NCBI GenBank assembly: GCA_937125455.1
Contig: CAKZLK010000058.1
Span: 1-64,000 of the forward strand
Length of the DNA stretch: 64,000 nt
DNA from: an uncultured Aequorivita sp.
GTDB lineage: Bacteria > Bacteroidota > Bacteroidia > Flavobacteriales > Flavobacteriaceae
Direction of reading: 5' to 3'
The notes beneath the pieces are model-generated. The model saw only the letters and a program-made list of their open reading frames with translations. It did not search any database and was not told the origin of the DNA. Shown piece by piece: positions 17,924 through 25,511 of the stretch. The position numbers were made by a program, and so were the translations under genes. Each line of letters starts with the position of its first letter. Positions within the stretch are counted from its first letter, which is position 1.

Positions 17924-18064
17924 AACGGTTGGTGTTAGTTAAATTATATTTTTGAAAATAAGTGTCTTTTCAAAAAGTACTTTCCTATCCATTAATCCTT
18001 TGCCCTATACTTTAATTTTAATCTATTGGGTGCAATATTTTCTATATCAATTTTACACCTCTAC

Positions 18065-18132
18065 TGTCACCCTGAGCCTGTTAAAGGGGAGAGGTGAACT
18101 AAAAAAATGTCTTCGGCAAGCTCAGACTGACA
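18065..18132. repeat. Dispersed inverted-repeat element (TGTCACCCTGAGC type)
   Basis: TGTCACCCTGAGC at the left pairs with GCTCAGACTGACA at the right, separated by ~42 bp. The same CTGAGC family recurs at 33037-33080 and twice at 35652-35713. These short palindromic repeats are common between genes in Bacteroidota; they may act as ends of transcripts or as MITE-like remnants. Confidence 0.6.
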
Positions 18133-18178
18133 TTTAGATTTTTAACTGACCTTTACTAATTAATTTTAAATAAATATA

Positions 18179-19915
18179 TCACCAGCTTCCGCCGCCGCCA
18201 CCACCAAAACCGCCGCCCGAGGAACCCCCGCCAGAGCCGCTACTGGAAGGCGAACTAACCATCGTGGATTGTGCTGACGTAATGGAATCTGAAAATGAAT
18301 GGGTGAAATTGTGCATCGTAAATGCCCCAGAGGATGAGGTGTACCAACTTGGTGGTTGCAGATTAAGTGCTTCGAATTTCTTCGCCCATTGATCAAAAAG
18401 ACCAAAAGCAAGCGCATATCCCATGGTAGTTTCAAAATAGGAAGGGCTGTCCTTCAAAAGCATTTTCAGTTTGTTTTCCTCCGCTATTTTTATGAAGTTT
18501 TTAAACCCTTTCAAGTCAGAGTAAACCTTGTTTCCCAGAGAATTTTTCTTCACCATATAAATGGTCATAAACAAAAGAAAAAGTGTAATAGGAACTACCG
18601 CCAAAGCCGCCCAAAGTCCCCAAGTGAGTAAAAAGAGAATGAATATTAAAATGCCAAGCAGCAAAACACCAACTATGGTCCAGGTTTGCATTTTTTTCGC
18701 TTCTTTGTCATAATAAATTTGAGCTTTGTCTTTCAACATTTTTTTGGCGCTTGCCATCGTAGTATAAAAAGAATCTTTTAGGCTGCTTATCAATACTTCT
18801 TTTTCATCGGTGCCTTGGGCGCTTCCAAACAGGCCATTAAAAATTTTTACTTCATAATCTGGAGCGTCAGTAGGCAAAGGACGAAGCCGGGTAAGTTTGG
18901 TATCATCTTTACCAAACCAACCTTCTTTAGGAATCTGTTCCATTTTGATAATGCCTCGTGAGCCCCAATCGGGAATAAAAGATATTAAGTCTGGCGTATC
19001 TGCGCTGTCATCAATTAAAAAGCCCGCCATTGCTGGGTCCAAGCCGTTCGGTGGAAAATAGCTAGTAGTAGCCACTACCCTATCGTCTTTACCATATTTG
19101 TTCCAAACCCAATAAAAAGCGAACAGCATGGCGGCAAGTATAAGCGTCCAGCCGTAATTGGTCCAAAAAGGCCACCATGGTTTTATTTCTTTTACGGAGC
19201 CATTGGGAAGGTTAAGCAAAACTGTTACACTTTGCCCTGGATAGGAGCGAAAATCACTATGGCTTTTTGCTTTAAAAACTCCGTCATTATAATTTACGTC
19301 AAAATCTTTACTGACTATTGTATCTCCGATATCGCCAGAATAAACAAATAGATCATCTAAGTTGGCATCTACATTTTCGGGGGGATGAATTGAAAAATCT
19401 ATCTGCTGAAATGTAGCGTTCCATCCGTTGGGTTTAATATTCCAGTAAAACCGAATGTTGGAATCTTCAAAAAGGAAGGCGTTGTAAACTCTGTATTTTA
19501 TTTCGTAATGCTGCGGCCCAATAACCGTAACATCTTTATCTCCTATTTTTATCTGTAGGTTGTCACTTATTTTTTGCACAAAATCTGGATCCGAATCAAA
19601 TTTATGGTTTGGCACCCCAACTTTCCTAATCTTGATTCTTCGTTTTTCTTGTTTTCCTTCGGCGGTAAGCAAGTCATAATTAACTTGAATGTCTCGGTAA
19701 ATACCGTGTTTGTATTCCGTAAAGTTTAGGTCATAATTCTCTACTACATCAAAATAACCTTCTTTATTGATATAGATATCTACTTGGGCATTGTTAACCT
19801 CAAAATCTTGTGCAAAACCCTCTATAAAAAACAGCACTCCAAAAAGTAGCAGCAACAGTTTTTTATTTAACTGAAGATGGGAATTTTTATTTTTTATGAT
19901 GTTGCTGGTGCTCAT
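18179..19915 (-). CDS. DUF2207 membrane protein
   Basis: 578 residues. A signal peptide ends near FFIEGFAQ, then a ~230-residue periplasmic beta-rich DUF2207 domain (ENYDLNFTEYKHGIYRDI, YEIKYRVYNAFLF, FYWNIKPNGWN). One membrane helix follows at ~255-275, a cytoplasmic region with further helices near 430-475, and a Ser/Gly-rich tail ending GGGGGSW. DUF2207 proteins typically sit beside LemA, as here (lemA lies 130 bp upstream on the same strand). Role unknown, presumed envelope-related. Confidence 0.85.
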   Translation of the reverse strand: MSTSNIIKNKNSHLQLNKKLLLLLFGVLFFIEGFAQDFEVNNAQVDIYINKEGYFDVVENYDLNFTEYKHGIYRDIQVNYDLLTAEGKQEKRRIKIRKVGVPNHKFDSDPDFVQKISDNLQIKIGDKDVTVIGPQHYEIKYRVYNAFLFEDSNIRFYWNIKPNGWNATFQQIDFSIHPPENVDANLDDLFVYSGDIGDTIVSKDFDVNYNDGVFKAKSHSDFRSYPGQSVTVLLNLPNGSVKEIKPWWPFWTNYGWTLILAAMLFAFYWVWNKYGKDDRVVATTSYFPPNGLDPAMAGFLIDDSADTPDLISFIPDWGSRGIIKMEQIPKEGWFGKDDTKLTRLRPLPTDAPDYEVKIFNGLFGSAQGTDEKEVLISSLKDSFYTTMASAKKMLKDKAQIYYDKEAKKMQTWTIVGVLLLGILIFILFLLTWGLWAALAVVPITLFLLFMTIYMVKKNSLGNKVYSDLKGFKNFIKIAEENKLKMLLKDSPSYFETTMGYALAFGLFDQWAKKFEALNLQPPSWYTSSSGAFTMHNFTHSFSDSITSAQSTMVSSPSSSGSGGGSSGGGFGGGGGGSW

Positions 19916-19920
19916 TCCAA

Positions 19921-20005
19921 TTTTAGATTGTTGGATAGCTAGATTATTGGATTGTTAGATTATTAGACTGTTGGATGGTTGAACTGTTAGTATGTTATTA
20001 TAGAA
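19921..20005. repeat. Low-complexity GATTGTTRG-type tract
   Basis: The spacer between lemA and the DUF2207 gene is made of degenerate copies of ATTGTTRGATT. Similar tracts occur at 25465-25496, 27908-27964, 32879-32925 and, in reverse complement, 42250-42306, all between genes. Confidence 0.5.
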
Positions 20006-20045
20006 ACTCATAGACTCACAAACTCATGAATTCACAGACGTACGT

Positions 20046-20606
20046 CTAATTAAAACTTACCTTCACATTTTCACGTGTAGCTTCATCTGCTTCAAAATAA
20101 TCGAAATGTTGGTAGCTGAACATTCCAGCAAATAGAACGCCTGGAAAACTTTCACCATAGGTATTATTCTCGCGCACTGTGCCATTGTAATATCGGCGGC
20201 TTCTTTCAAGATTTATTTCTATTTCATTAAGCTTTTGTTGCAGATCCAAAAAGCTCGCATTGGCTTTTAAATCTGGATAGGCTTCGCTCAAAGCAAAAAT
20301 ACTTCGTAGCGTTTGCTGTAAGTGGTTTTCAGCTTTTATCTGTGCACTTATATCGTCAGAGGGAACGGCCATAGCGGCATTTCGTGCATTTATTACGCTT
20401 TCCAGTGTTGTTTTTTCGTGAGTGGCATAACCCTTTACGGTTTCAACAAGGTTGGGAATTAGATCATAGCGGCGCTTTAGGGCAACATCTATATTGCTCC
20501 AAGCATCTTTCACCATATTTTTGTTTTTCACAAAACGGTTAAAGACAATTACCAGCAAGAAGGCTGCGACAATAAGAACGCCGATTAAAAGTAGAATAAT
20601 ACTCAT
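20046..20606 (-). CDS. lemA: LemA family protein
   Basis: 186 residues. One N-terminal membrane helix (3-23) precedes the LemA four-helix bundle: VKDAWSNIDVALKRRYDLIPNLVETVKGYA, then LDLQQKLNEIEINLERSRRYYNGTVRENN. LemA proteins are membrane-anchored coiled-coil bundles of unknown activity, commonly coupled to DUF2207 or TPM-domain proteins. The downstream DUF2207 gene supports an operon. The LIPNLVETVKGYA and RRYYNGTVRE signatures make the assignment firm. Confidence 0.93.
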   Translation of the reverse strand: MSIILLLIGVLIVAAFLLVIVFNRFVKNKNMVKDAWSNIDVALKRRYDLIPNLVETVKGYATHEKTTLESVINARNAAMAVPSDDISAQIKAENHLQQTLRSIFALSEAYPDLKANASFLDLQQKLNEIEINLERSRRYYNGTVRENNTYGESFPGVLFAGMFSYQHFDYFEADEATRENVKVSFN

Positions 20607-20783
20607 AGTGTTGGTTATTTGTTCAAAATGAGTAACTAAGATACTATAATTTCTTTTGAATAACGGTAACTACAGATTCGAAATTTAGGTTTTAAAATAT
20701 TGTCGTTTAGAAATTTGCAGGTAAAAACAATATCAGAATTATTTTAATTTATCATTTAAGGAGAAAACAATAGTTTTACACTT

Positions 20784-21395
20784 ATGGAATTGTTCAATTT
20801 TGAAATGGATACGGAGCGCAACCTACTGCCCAAAGACGGTACTGTGAATTACTTTGGAAAGGTTTTTTCTGAAGAAGACGCGAACCGTTATTACGAAATT
20901 CTACTGAACACCATTGCTTGGAAAAACGACGAAGCCATCATCTTTGGCAAAAAGATTATCACAAAACGCAAAGTGGCTTGGTATGGCGATACGGAGTTTG
21001 AATATACCTACTCTAAGGTCACTAAAAAAGCCAACTTGTGGACCCCGGAATTGTTACCGCTTAAAAAGCAGATTGAAGCTAAATGTGGTGAAACATTCAA
21101 TAGTTGCTTGCTCAACCTTTACCACTCTGGCGAGGAAGGCATGGCGTGGCATAGCGATGGCGAAAAGGATCTTAAAAAGAACGGCGCGATTGCCTCGGTA
21201 AGTTTTGGAGCCGAACGCAAGTTTGCGTTTAAACATAAAGAAACAAAAGAAGTTATTTCCTTAAACCTAGAGCACGGTAGTCTTTTGATTATGAAAGGAA
21301 CTACACAAGCTTATTGGCTGCACCGACTGCCACCAACGAAGAAAGTGCATTTGCCGCGGGTTAATTTGACTTTTAGAACTATTGTTGATTGTTGA
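20784..21395 (+). CDS. AlkB-like 2-oxoglutarate/Fe(II)-dependent dioxygenase
   Basis: 203 residues with the AlkB fold. The iron ligands are H123 and D125 (MAWHSDGEKDL) and H180 (YWLHRLP); the 2OG-binding arginines are R192 and R198 (PRVNLTFR). Upstream PRKVAWYG-like (KRKVAWYGD) and NSCLLNLYHSGEEGM match the nucleotide-recognition region. Members reverse alkylation damage such as 1-methyladenine in DNA or RNA. It looks complete and monocistronic, with a 177-bp leader region. Substrate preference cannot be read from sequence. Confidence 0.9.
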   Translation: MELFNFEMDTERNLLPKDGTVNYFGKVFSEEDANRYYEILLNTIAWKNDEAIIFGKKIITKRKVAWYGDTEFEYTYSKVTKKANLWTPELLPLKKQIEAKCGETFNSCLLNLYHSGEEGMAWHSDGEKDLKKNGAIASVSFGAERKFAFKHKETKEVISLNLEHGSLLIMKGTTQAYWLHRLPPTKKVHLPRVNLTFRTIVDC

Positions 21396-21843
21396 TTGTT
21401 GGTGGAAAGCTACTTCTCTTTTTGAGCGATTATTAAACACTCCCACAAGGCATATATTAATTTGTAGGAAAAAAGGGGTGTTTTCTTACAATCTAATGAC
21501 TTTGCTATGGCTTTGCTATGGCTTTGCTGTGGAGTATCCGTGACTGGCCTTTTTATGGCAAGACAAATCCCTTTTCATCATTTTTGAACTGATTGTATTC
21601 ACTGGTACTAACCATCAAATCAAAGGCATCCTTTCTGACGTTAACTCCAAAAGTTTCCTTATATTTATAGGTAGAACTAGCTTTAGAAAGAACAAGTTAG
21701 TGTTCGTGGAATAACACTTTAAAAGACTCAATATATCGCTTGAAAATTAGATCAAGGCCTCATAAACTGAAAAGGTTTAATTGCAAAAGAGCGGGCTTCT
21801 GAATTAACTAAAAGTATTGTAAATGATTTAAAAACGACATATA
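21396..21843. other. 448-bp intergenic region with a small tandem repeat and a coding remnant
   Basis: It starts with a GATTGTTG tract, then holds TTTGCTATGGC in about three tandem copies near 21500-21530, and a 47-codon open remnant on the minus strand (21553-21696). The rest shows no recognisable feature. Confidence 0.4.
21553..21696 (-). pseudogene. Possible 3' remnant of an unidentified gene
   Basis: Forty-seven codons on the minus strand, with in-frame stop codons immediately before them and at their end, and no start codon of the right context. The composition (TYKYKETFGVNVRKDAFDLM, then EYNQFKNDEKGFVLP) looks like real protein rather than a shadow frame. I do not recognise the parent family. 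Confidence 0.3.
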
Positions 21844-22374
21844 ATGAAATTCTTGATTTGTATGATAATTTTATTTTCTTCTATGGCCGCAAAAGTAATA
21901 TTTGATTTTAATAAGAAATCAGACATTAAAAACTGGATAATTGTAGATGATGATGTGATGGGTGGAAGGTCATCAAGCACATTTGAGTTAAATCCCGATG
22001 GTTTTGGTGTTTTCCAGGGCAGTGTATCCTTGGAAAACAATGGAGGTTTTTCTTCTGTGCGTTATCAATTTCAAAGAATACAAGTAAAGGAATATACTAA
22101 GGTTGTTTTAAAAATTAAAGGTGATGGTAAGGAATATCAATTTAGGATAAAATCCAATTCAGGAGATTATTATTCATACATAGCACCCTTTACAAGCTCG
22201 GGAGAGTGGCAAGAAATAGAAATTGATTTAAAAGATATGTATCCCTCTTTTAGGGGAAGAAGGCTTGATCAACCAAATTTTTCTGAAGATTATATTGAGG
22301 AAATCGCCTTTTTAATAGGAAACAAAAAAAAGGAAAAGTTCAAACTTTTGATAGATAAAATAGAATTAAAATAA
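21844..22374 (+). CDS. CIA30 (NDUFAF1-like) family protein
   Basis: 176 residues with a probable signal peptide (MKFLICMIILFSSMAAK) and the CIA30 domain: IVDDDVMGGRSSSTFEL, GVFQGSVSLENNGGFSSVR, DYYSYIAPFTSSGEWQEIEI, SFRGRRLDQPNF. The fold is a carbohydrate-binding-like beta-sandwich. The eukaryotic homologue helps assemble complex I; bacterial members have no proven role. It sits 62 bp upstream of an exporter operon on the same strand and may belong to it. Family call is firm. Confidence 0.9.
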   Translation: MKFLICMIILFSSMAAKVIFDFNKKSDIKNWIIVDDDVMGGRSSSTFELNPDGFGVFQGSVSLENNGGFSSVRYQFQRIQVKEYTKVVLKIKGDGKEYQFRIKSNSGDYYSYIAPFTSSGEWQEIEIDLKDMYPSFRGRRLDQPNFSEDYIEEIAFLIGNKKKEKFKLLIDKIELK

Positions 22375-22436
22375 AACTCCAATAACTAAAAATGAATTGC
22401 TCTTAAGAATAGACTCTTCAAAAAAAATCTAGCCTA

Positions 22437-23522
22437 ATGAACTACAAACCGCTTTTTCTTCTTTCAATATTTATTTACTTAACGCTATCCTGCACGAGCA
22501 AAAGAGAGTCGATTACACCTGAAGTTAAAAGCATTACCGAAAGCGTTTACGCCTCAGGGTTTATAAAAAGTAGCAAGCAGTACGAAGTATACAGTAGGTT
22601 CAACGGTATAATAAAAAAAATATATGTAAAAGAGGGCATGCAGGTAAAAAAGGGCGACCCAATTTTTCAATTGGATAATAAAGATTTAAAAATAGCTACT
22701 GAAAATGCGCGGCTTGCCTCCGCTACAGCTGACTATAAATTAAATACCGACAAATTACAAGACGCAGCGAAAGCCATCGATATGGCGGCTAAAAAACTCA
22801 AAAATGATTCCCTATTATACCATAGGCAAAAAAATCTATGGAGTAATAACATAGGGAGCAAGGCAGAACTTGAGCAAAGGGAATTAAGTTATGAAAACGC
22901 TAAAGTAGAATTAGCCAGGGCCAATACCAATTATGAGGATTTAAAACGTCAATTAAAACTGCTGTCAGACCAAAGTAAAAACAATTTAGAAATCGCAAAG
23001 TTAATGGAAGATGATTTCATTATAAGAAGCGAGGTAGATGGTGTGGTTTACAAAATTAACAAAGAGGAAGGTGAGCTAACCAATGGCATAGAACCCGAAG
23101 CTGTAATTGGTACCGATGAATTTATTATAGAATTGAGCATTGACGAGCTTGATATCGTAAAAGTAAAGAAAGGCCAGAAAGTACTTATTCGGATGGACAG
23201 TTATAAAGATCAAGTGTTTGAAGCTGAAATTATAACTATTGATCCAATGATGAACATACGAACGCGTTCCTTTCAGGCTGAAGCTATCTTTACTAAAAAG
23301 CCTGGTGCTCTTTTTCCAAATCTTACGGCAGAGGCAAATATTTTAATCAACACAAAAGAAGATGCCCTAACCATTCCAAGAAATTATTTAATAAACGATA
23401 CTTATGTTATGCTAGAGGGAGGTAAACTCCAAAAAGTAGAAACAGGCTTAATGGATTACGATTTAGTTGAAATAACAAGCGGCATAAATAAGACCTCTAT
23501 AATAGAACTGCCGGAAGAATGA
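22437..23522 (+). CDS. Periplasmic adaptor (HlyD/RND-type membrane fusion) lipoprotein
   Basis: 361 residues. Signal and lipobox LFLLSIFIYLTLSCTS place the lipidated Cys near 19. A barrel-sandwich half (VYSRFNGIIKKIYVKEGMQVKKGD) is followed by a long alpha-hairpin (~85-190), the second lipoyl half (DFIIRSEVDGVVYKINKEEGE) and a beta-barrel domain. It links an inner-membrane ABC transporter to the outer membrane or holds cargo. The stop overlaps the permease start by 4 bp (ATGA), so the three genes 22437-25462 are one operon of the MacAB/LolCDE style. Confidence 0.9.
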   Translation: MNYKPLFLLSIFIYLTLSCTSKRESITPEVKSITESVYASGFIKSSKQYEVYSRFNGIIKKIYVKEGMQVKKGDPIFQLDNKDLKIATENARLASATADYKLNTDKLQDAAKAIDMAAKKLKNDSLLYHRQKNLWSNNIGSKAELEQRELSYENAKVELARANTNYEDLKRQLKLLSDQSKNNLEIAKLMEDDFIIRSEVDGVVYKINKEEGELTNGIEPEAVIGTDEFIIELSIDELDIVKVKKGQKVLIRMDSYKDQVFEAEIITIDPMMNIRTRSFQAEAIFTKKPGALFPNLTAEANILINTKEDALTIPRNYLINDTYVMLEGGKLQKVETGLMDYDLVEITSGINKTSIIELPEE

Positions 23523-24778
23523 AGGTAAAACATATTACAGAAATTGCTGGTGCACTTATGCTTGCGCGATGGAAGCAAACCCTTGTTGCTGCCATTGGTG
23601 TAACGTTTAGCATTGCCTTTTTTATATCCCTGCTAGGTTTTATGGAAGGTTTAAATGAGTTGCTAGATGGAATGGTTTTAAATCGCACCCCGCACGTAAG
23701 ACTGTATAATGATATTCTACCTTCCAAACTACAGCCTATTGATTTGAGTAAAGAATACAAGAATCACCATAATTTTATTAGCTCTGTAAAACCAACCAAT
23801 ACTAGAAAAGAAATATACAATGCACAACAGATTATCAACAAACTTAACAAGGACGAACGCGTTTTAGGAGTAGCTCCTAAAATTACAGCCCAAGTTTTTT
23901 ATAACCTCGGAAATATTGACTTAAACGGGATCATTAACGGTGTAGATACGGAGCAAGAGGAAAAACTTTTTTCCTTTAGCGATTACGTAATTGGCGGTAA
24001 TTACAAAGAACTCAAGATCATTCCAAATAGCATAATTCTTGGCAAAGGGGCCGCTGAAATAATGATGGCTAAAATTGGCGACATAATAACCGTGACTTCC
24101 ACCGAGGGTGAGCAGTTTTCCTTAAAAGTTATCGGTTTTTTCCAGTCGGGTATTGCTGAGATTGATAAGGTGCAAAGCTATGCCAACTTATCAACTACGC
24201 AGAAAATTCTTGGGGAGAGCAGTAATTATATAAGCGATATTCAAATAAAATTAAAAGATATTGACCAAGCTCCTGCCCTAGCCCGTGAGTATGGAAACTT
24301 TTTTAAAATTGATGCAGAAGACATACAAACCGCCAATGCACAGTTTGAAACAGGAAGCAGTGTGCGTTCCATAATTTCATATGCTGTTGGAATTACATTA
24401 TTGATAGTATCCGGTTTCGGAATCTATAACATCCTCAATATGCTGATCTATGAAAAAATGGATACTATTGCCATTTTAAAAGCCACTGGCTTTGCTGGTG
24501 CCGATGTCAAGAAAATATTTCTCACCATTTCAATGAGTATTGGTATTGCAGGGGCGTTAGCGGGTTTACTTTTCGGGTTTTTACTCTCGTTAGTTATTGA
24601 TGCCATTCCTTTCCACACTACTTCCTTGCCAACGGTAACCACCTACCCCATAAATTATGGAATACAATATTATTCAATTGCGGCAATATTTGCTTTAGCA
24701 ACAACCTACTTGGCAGGATGGCTGCCGGCAAGAAAGGCTAGTAAGGTTGATCCCGTACTTATAATTAGAGGCAAGTAG
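23519..24778 (+). CDS. ABC transporter permease, FtsX/MacB type
   Basis: 419 residues. A first membrane helix (~22-42), a ~230-residue periplasmic MacB-PCD-like domain, then three helices at ~290-312, 335-365 and 385-405. FGIYNILNMLIYEKMDTIAILKATGF and the C-terminal LAGWLPARKASKVDPVLIIRGK are the FtsX family hallmarks. Such permeases work mechanically: ATP hydrolysis moves the periplasmic domains to extrude a lipoprotein, peptide or small molecule. The gene is directly abutted by its ATPase (stop TAG followed immediately by ATG). Confidence 0.92.
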   Translation: MKVKHITEIAGALMLARWKQTLVAAIGVTFSIAFFISLLGFMEGLNELLDGMVLNRTPHVRLYNDILPSKLQPIDLSKEYKNHHNFISSVKPTNTRKEIYNAQQIINKLNKDERVLGVAPKITAQVFYNLGNIDLNGIINGVDTEQEEKLFSFSDYVIGGNYKELKIIPNSIILGKGAAEIMMAKIGDIITVTSTEGEQFSLKVIGFFQSGIAEIDKVQSYANLSTTQKILGESSNYISDIQIKLKDIDQAPALAREYGNFFKIDAEDIQTANAQFETGSSVRSIISYAVGITLLIVSGFGIYNILNMLIYEKMDTIAILKATGFAGADVKKIFLTISMSIGIAGALAGLLFGFLLSLVIDAIPFHTTSLPTVTTYPINYGIQYYSIAAIFALATTYLAGWLPARKASKVDPVLIIRGK

Positions 24779-25462
24779 ATGGAAAATAATGTAGTATTAG
24801 AGGCGCGTTCAATTTGCAAATCATTCCATGACCCAGTTAGGATCGATGTTCTAAAAGATGTCTCTTTTAAGCTTTCTCGTGGGGAATATGCATCTATAAT
24901 TGGCAGATCGGGAAGTGGAAAATCTACTTTGCTCTATATCCTTTCAACGATGGATACGGACTATACAGGAGAGCTCTTTCTAGATAACGTTAGCATTCGC
25001 AGCAAATCAGAAAAGCAACTAGCTGCCATTCGGAATGAAAAGATAGGGTTTGTTTTTCAATTCCATTATTTGCTAAATGAGTTTACAGCTTTAAAGAATG
25101 TAATGCTCCCTGGATTTAAACTGAATAAGTTAAGCGAAGCCGAATTAGAGCACAATGCCTATGAATTCTTAAAAGATTTAGGTATCGAAAAATTAGCACA
25201 TAAAATGGCATATCAATTATCAGGTGGAGAAAAGCAACGGGTTGCAATTGCACGAGCCATGATAAACGACCCGCTTATTATAATGTGTGATGAACCTACT
25301 GGAAACCTGGATAGCAAGAATGCCGATATTGTATTCAATATTTTTAAAGAACTGACTGAGACTTTTAACAAAACGCTATTGGTTGTAACCCACGATTTAG
25401 ATTTTGCTGAAAAAACAGAACGAATTATTGAATTGGATGACGGAAGGATTGTAGGCGATTGA
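24779..25462 (+). CDS. ABC transporter ATP-binding protein (LolD/MacB type)
   Basis: 227 residues: Walker A IGRSGSGKST (~41-50), Q-loop FVFQFHYLLNEFTALKNV, signature LSGGEKQRVAIARAM, Walker B IIMCDEPTGNLDS and H-loop LLVVTHD. The FHYLLNEFTALENV-type Q-loop is characteristic of LolD/MacB ATPases. It starts on the base after the permease stop codon. With 22437-24778 it completes a tripartite exporter. Cargo is unknown; the order adaptor, permease, ATPase is unlike LolCDE itself. Confidence 0.93.
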   Translation: MENNVVLEARSICKSFHDPVRIDVLKDVSFKLSRGEYASIIGRSGSGKSTLLYILSTMDTDYTGELFLDNVSIRSKSEKQLAAIRNEKIGFVFQFHYLLNEFTALKNVMLPGFKLNKLSEAELEHNAYEFLKDLGIEKLAHKMAYQLSGGEKQRVAIARAMINDPLIIMCDEPTGNLDSKNADIVFNIFKELTETFNKTLLVVTHDLDFAEKTERIIELDDGRIVGD

Positions 25463-25464
25463 AA

Positions 25465-25496
25465 GATTGTTGATTGTTGATTGTTGATTGTTGATT
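25465..25496. repeat. Tandem GATTGTT heptamer run
   Basis: Four near-perfect GATTGTT units fill the gap between the exporter ATPase and the PEP synthase start. Confidence 0.6.
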
Positions 25497-25511
25497 AAAA
25501 AAACAGAAATA

